Of a stretch of 5,229 nt of DNA, positions 4,590-5,229 are shown piece after piece (within the stretch, counting starts at the first letter, position 1; the number at the start of each line of letters is the position of its first letter). This DNA comes from UBA5359 sp028699365 [NCBI: bacterium]. Its GTDB lineage: Bacteria; UBP13; UBA5359. The stretch is taken from NCBI GenBank assembly GCA_028699365.1, contig JAQVUQ010000219.1, positions 1 through 5,229 of the forward strand. Reading direction: 5' to 3'. A program made the translations under genes and the position numbers. The notes beneath the pieces were generated by a model that was not told the DNA's origin, searched no databases, and was given only the letters and a program-made list of their open reading frames with translations.

Positions 4590-5161
4590 CTTTTACTCCG
4601 CGTTTTTGTCATAGTCAAAACAAAAACCGCTTTGACCTTGGCTATATTATACAGCAACTCAGTTGCCACCGAAAGTGTATCTCCTGAGCGATATAGATCA
4701 TCCACTAACAACACACTCTGGCCTGAAATATTGTAATCCTCCGATATGGTAATAATATCTTTCAAGTGCCTCTGCCTCTCATCAGGGTCATCAATATTCT
4801 TCAACTCAGGTCCGTCTGTCTTTTTAACAAGTAAGTTTTCCAACACTAATACGTTCGTTCTTCTTCCCAACTCTCTTGCTATTTCAATTACGGGCTGTAT
4901 TGGCCGCCAGCGGGTAGCCGGCACAGGAACAATAGCATCCATTGTTTCAATACCTTTGTATTTCTCCAGTAGATCAACGATTTTTGCTACAGCGCTCTTA
5001 TCTCGATCATATTTTAAATCATAAACGAGCTGTCCCATTTCACTTCTTGTATTCTTCCAACGATCATGTCCGTGCTCATCTACGCCGAGATAAACACTAT
5101 CGAGTGTATGAACATCATAAGCAAAACCCTTTTTCCAGTTTCCTTTCAGCTCTATAGTCAT
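4586..5161 (-). CDS. ComF-like phosphoribosyltransferase
   Basis: A 191-residue type I phosphoribosyltransferase. The PRPP-binding loop is LLVDDLYRSGDTL (151-163), with the paired acids Asp154/Asp155 and the Ser-Gly-Asp-Thr phosphate loop. Upstream, LVYDLKY (45-51), AIVPVPATRWR (76-86) and a Lys/Arg-rich segment ending DERQRHL (127-133) follow the order seen in ComF proteins. The ComF zinc-finger region is replaced by an N-terminal segment containing GNWKKGFAYDVHTL (7-20) and NTRSEMG (37-43), and the protein has no cysteine at all. Such enzymes transfer ribose 5-phosphate from PRPP to a base or another acceptor, or use PRPP as a ligand. The acceptor is unknown. ATG at 5161 has AAAGGA nine bases upstream. 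It overlaps the SLOG gene by four bases and is the first gene visible of this operon. The base composition is lower in GC than the left part of the window. Confidence 0.9.
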   Translation of the reverse strand: MTIELKGNWKKGFAYDVHTLDSVYLGVDEHGHDRWKNTRSEMGQLVYDLKYDRDKSAVAKIVDLLEKYKGIETMDAIVPVPATRWRPIQPVIEIARELGRRTNVLVLENLLVKKTDGPELKNIDDPDERQRHLKDIITISEDYNISGQSVLLVDDLYRSGDTLSVATELLYNIAKVKAVFVLTMTKTRSKR

Positions 5162-5229
5162 CCTCGTAAATCCTTTGTATGCATGCTAAAGTTTCTACAT
5201 ATAAAACAAGCCCTTATCCTTTAACTTCC
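5162..5229. other. Non-coding leader upstream of the phosphoribosyltransferase
   Basis: These 68 AT-rich bases hold no gene that I can support and no clear -35/-10 pair in the direction of the operon. The promoter may lie beyond the window, or another gene of the same operon may end just outside it. Confidence 0.4.

Overview
This window reads almost entirely on the minus strand. Every gene I can support is transcribed from high to low coordinates, and the plus-strand open frames are antisense shadows. Strong GGAGG-type Shine-Dalgarno (SD) sites, several TTG/GTG starts and the protein families point to a Gram-positive-type bacterium, most likely Bacillota of the Clostridia kind. That assignment is an inference; no taxonomic marker is present. 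No tRNA, rRNA, CRISPR array, transposase or convincing intrinsic terminator was seen, and no stretch over 300 bases lacks a gene.

Layout in order of transcription. (1) 5161-4029: a two-gene operon of a ComF-like phosphoribosyltransferase and a SLOG-superfamily nucleotide-binding protein, overlapping by four bases (ATGA). It is AT-richer than the left part of the window. It is the best candidate for a little-described system, probably nucleotide- or ribose-phosphate-based signalling or defence. (2) 3944-2545: two short paralogous proteins of unknown function (called A and B here) bracket a type II toxin-antitoxin pair. The pair is an antitoxin with a TTG start and a PIN-domain VapC-like RNase, again with an ATGA overlap, behind a strong promoter. 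The decayed 3' end of another A-type gene lies directly after B. (3) 2471-1875: a small two-helix membrane protein (DUF5652-like) is followed immediately by a class I SAM methyltransferase that has lost its C-terminal half. (4) 1853-1: a good sigma-A promoter precedes a stub of a Gfo/Idh/MocA-type oxidoreductase. After it come an intact HpcH/HpaI-family aldolase and the N-terminal third or so of a GH38 alpha-mannosidase that runs off the window. This is the remains of a carbohydrate-catabolic operon.

How it fits together: the left third looks like GC-rich metabolic DNA in which deletions have broken two genes (methyltransferase and oxidoreductase) but left the downstream aldolase and mannosidase intact. 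The right half is accessory DNA of lower GC: toxin-antitoxin, orphan small proteins and the PRTase-SLOG pair. The boundary is marked by truncated genes and an imperfect 35-base duplication (2545-2579 and 3679-3713), which suggests repeated rearrangement.
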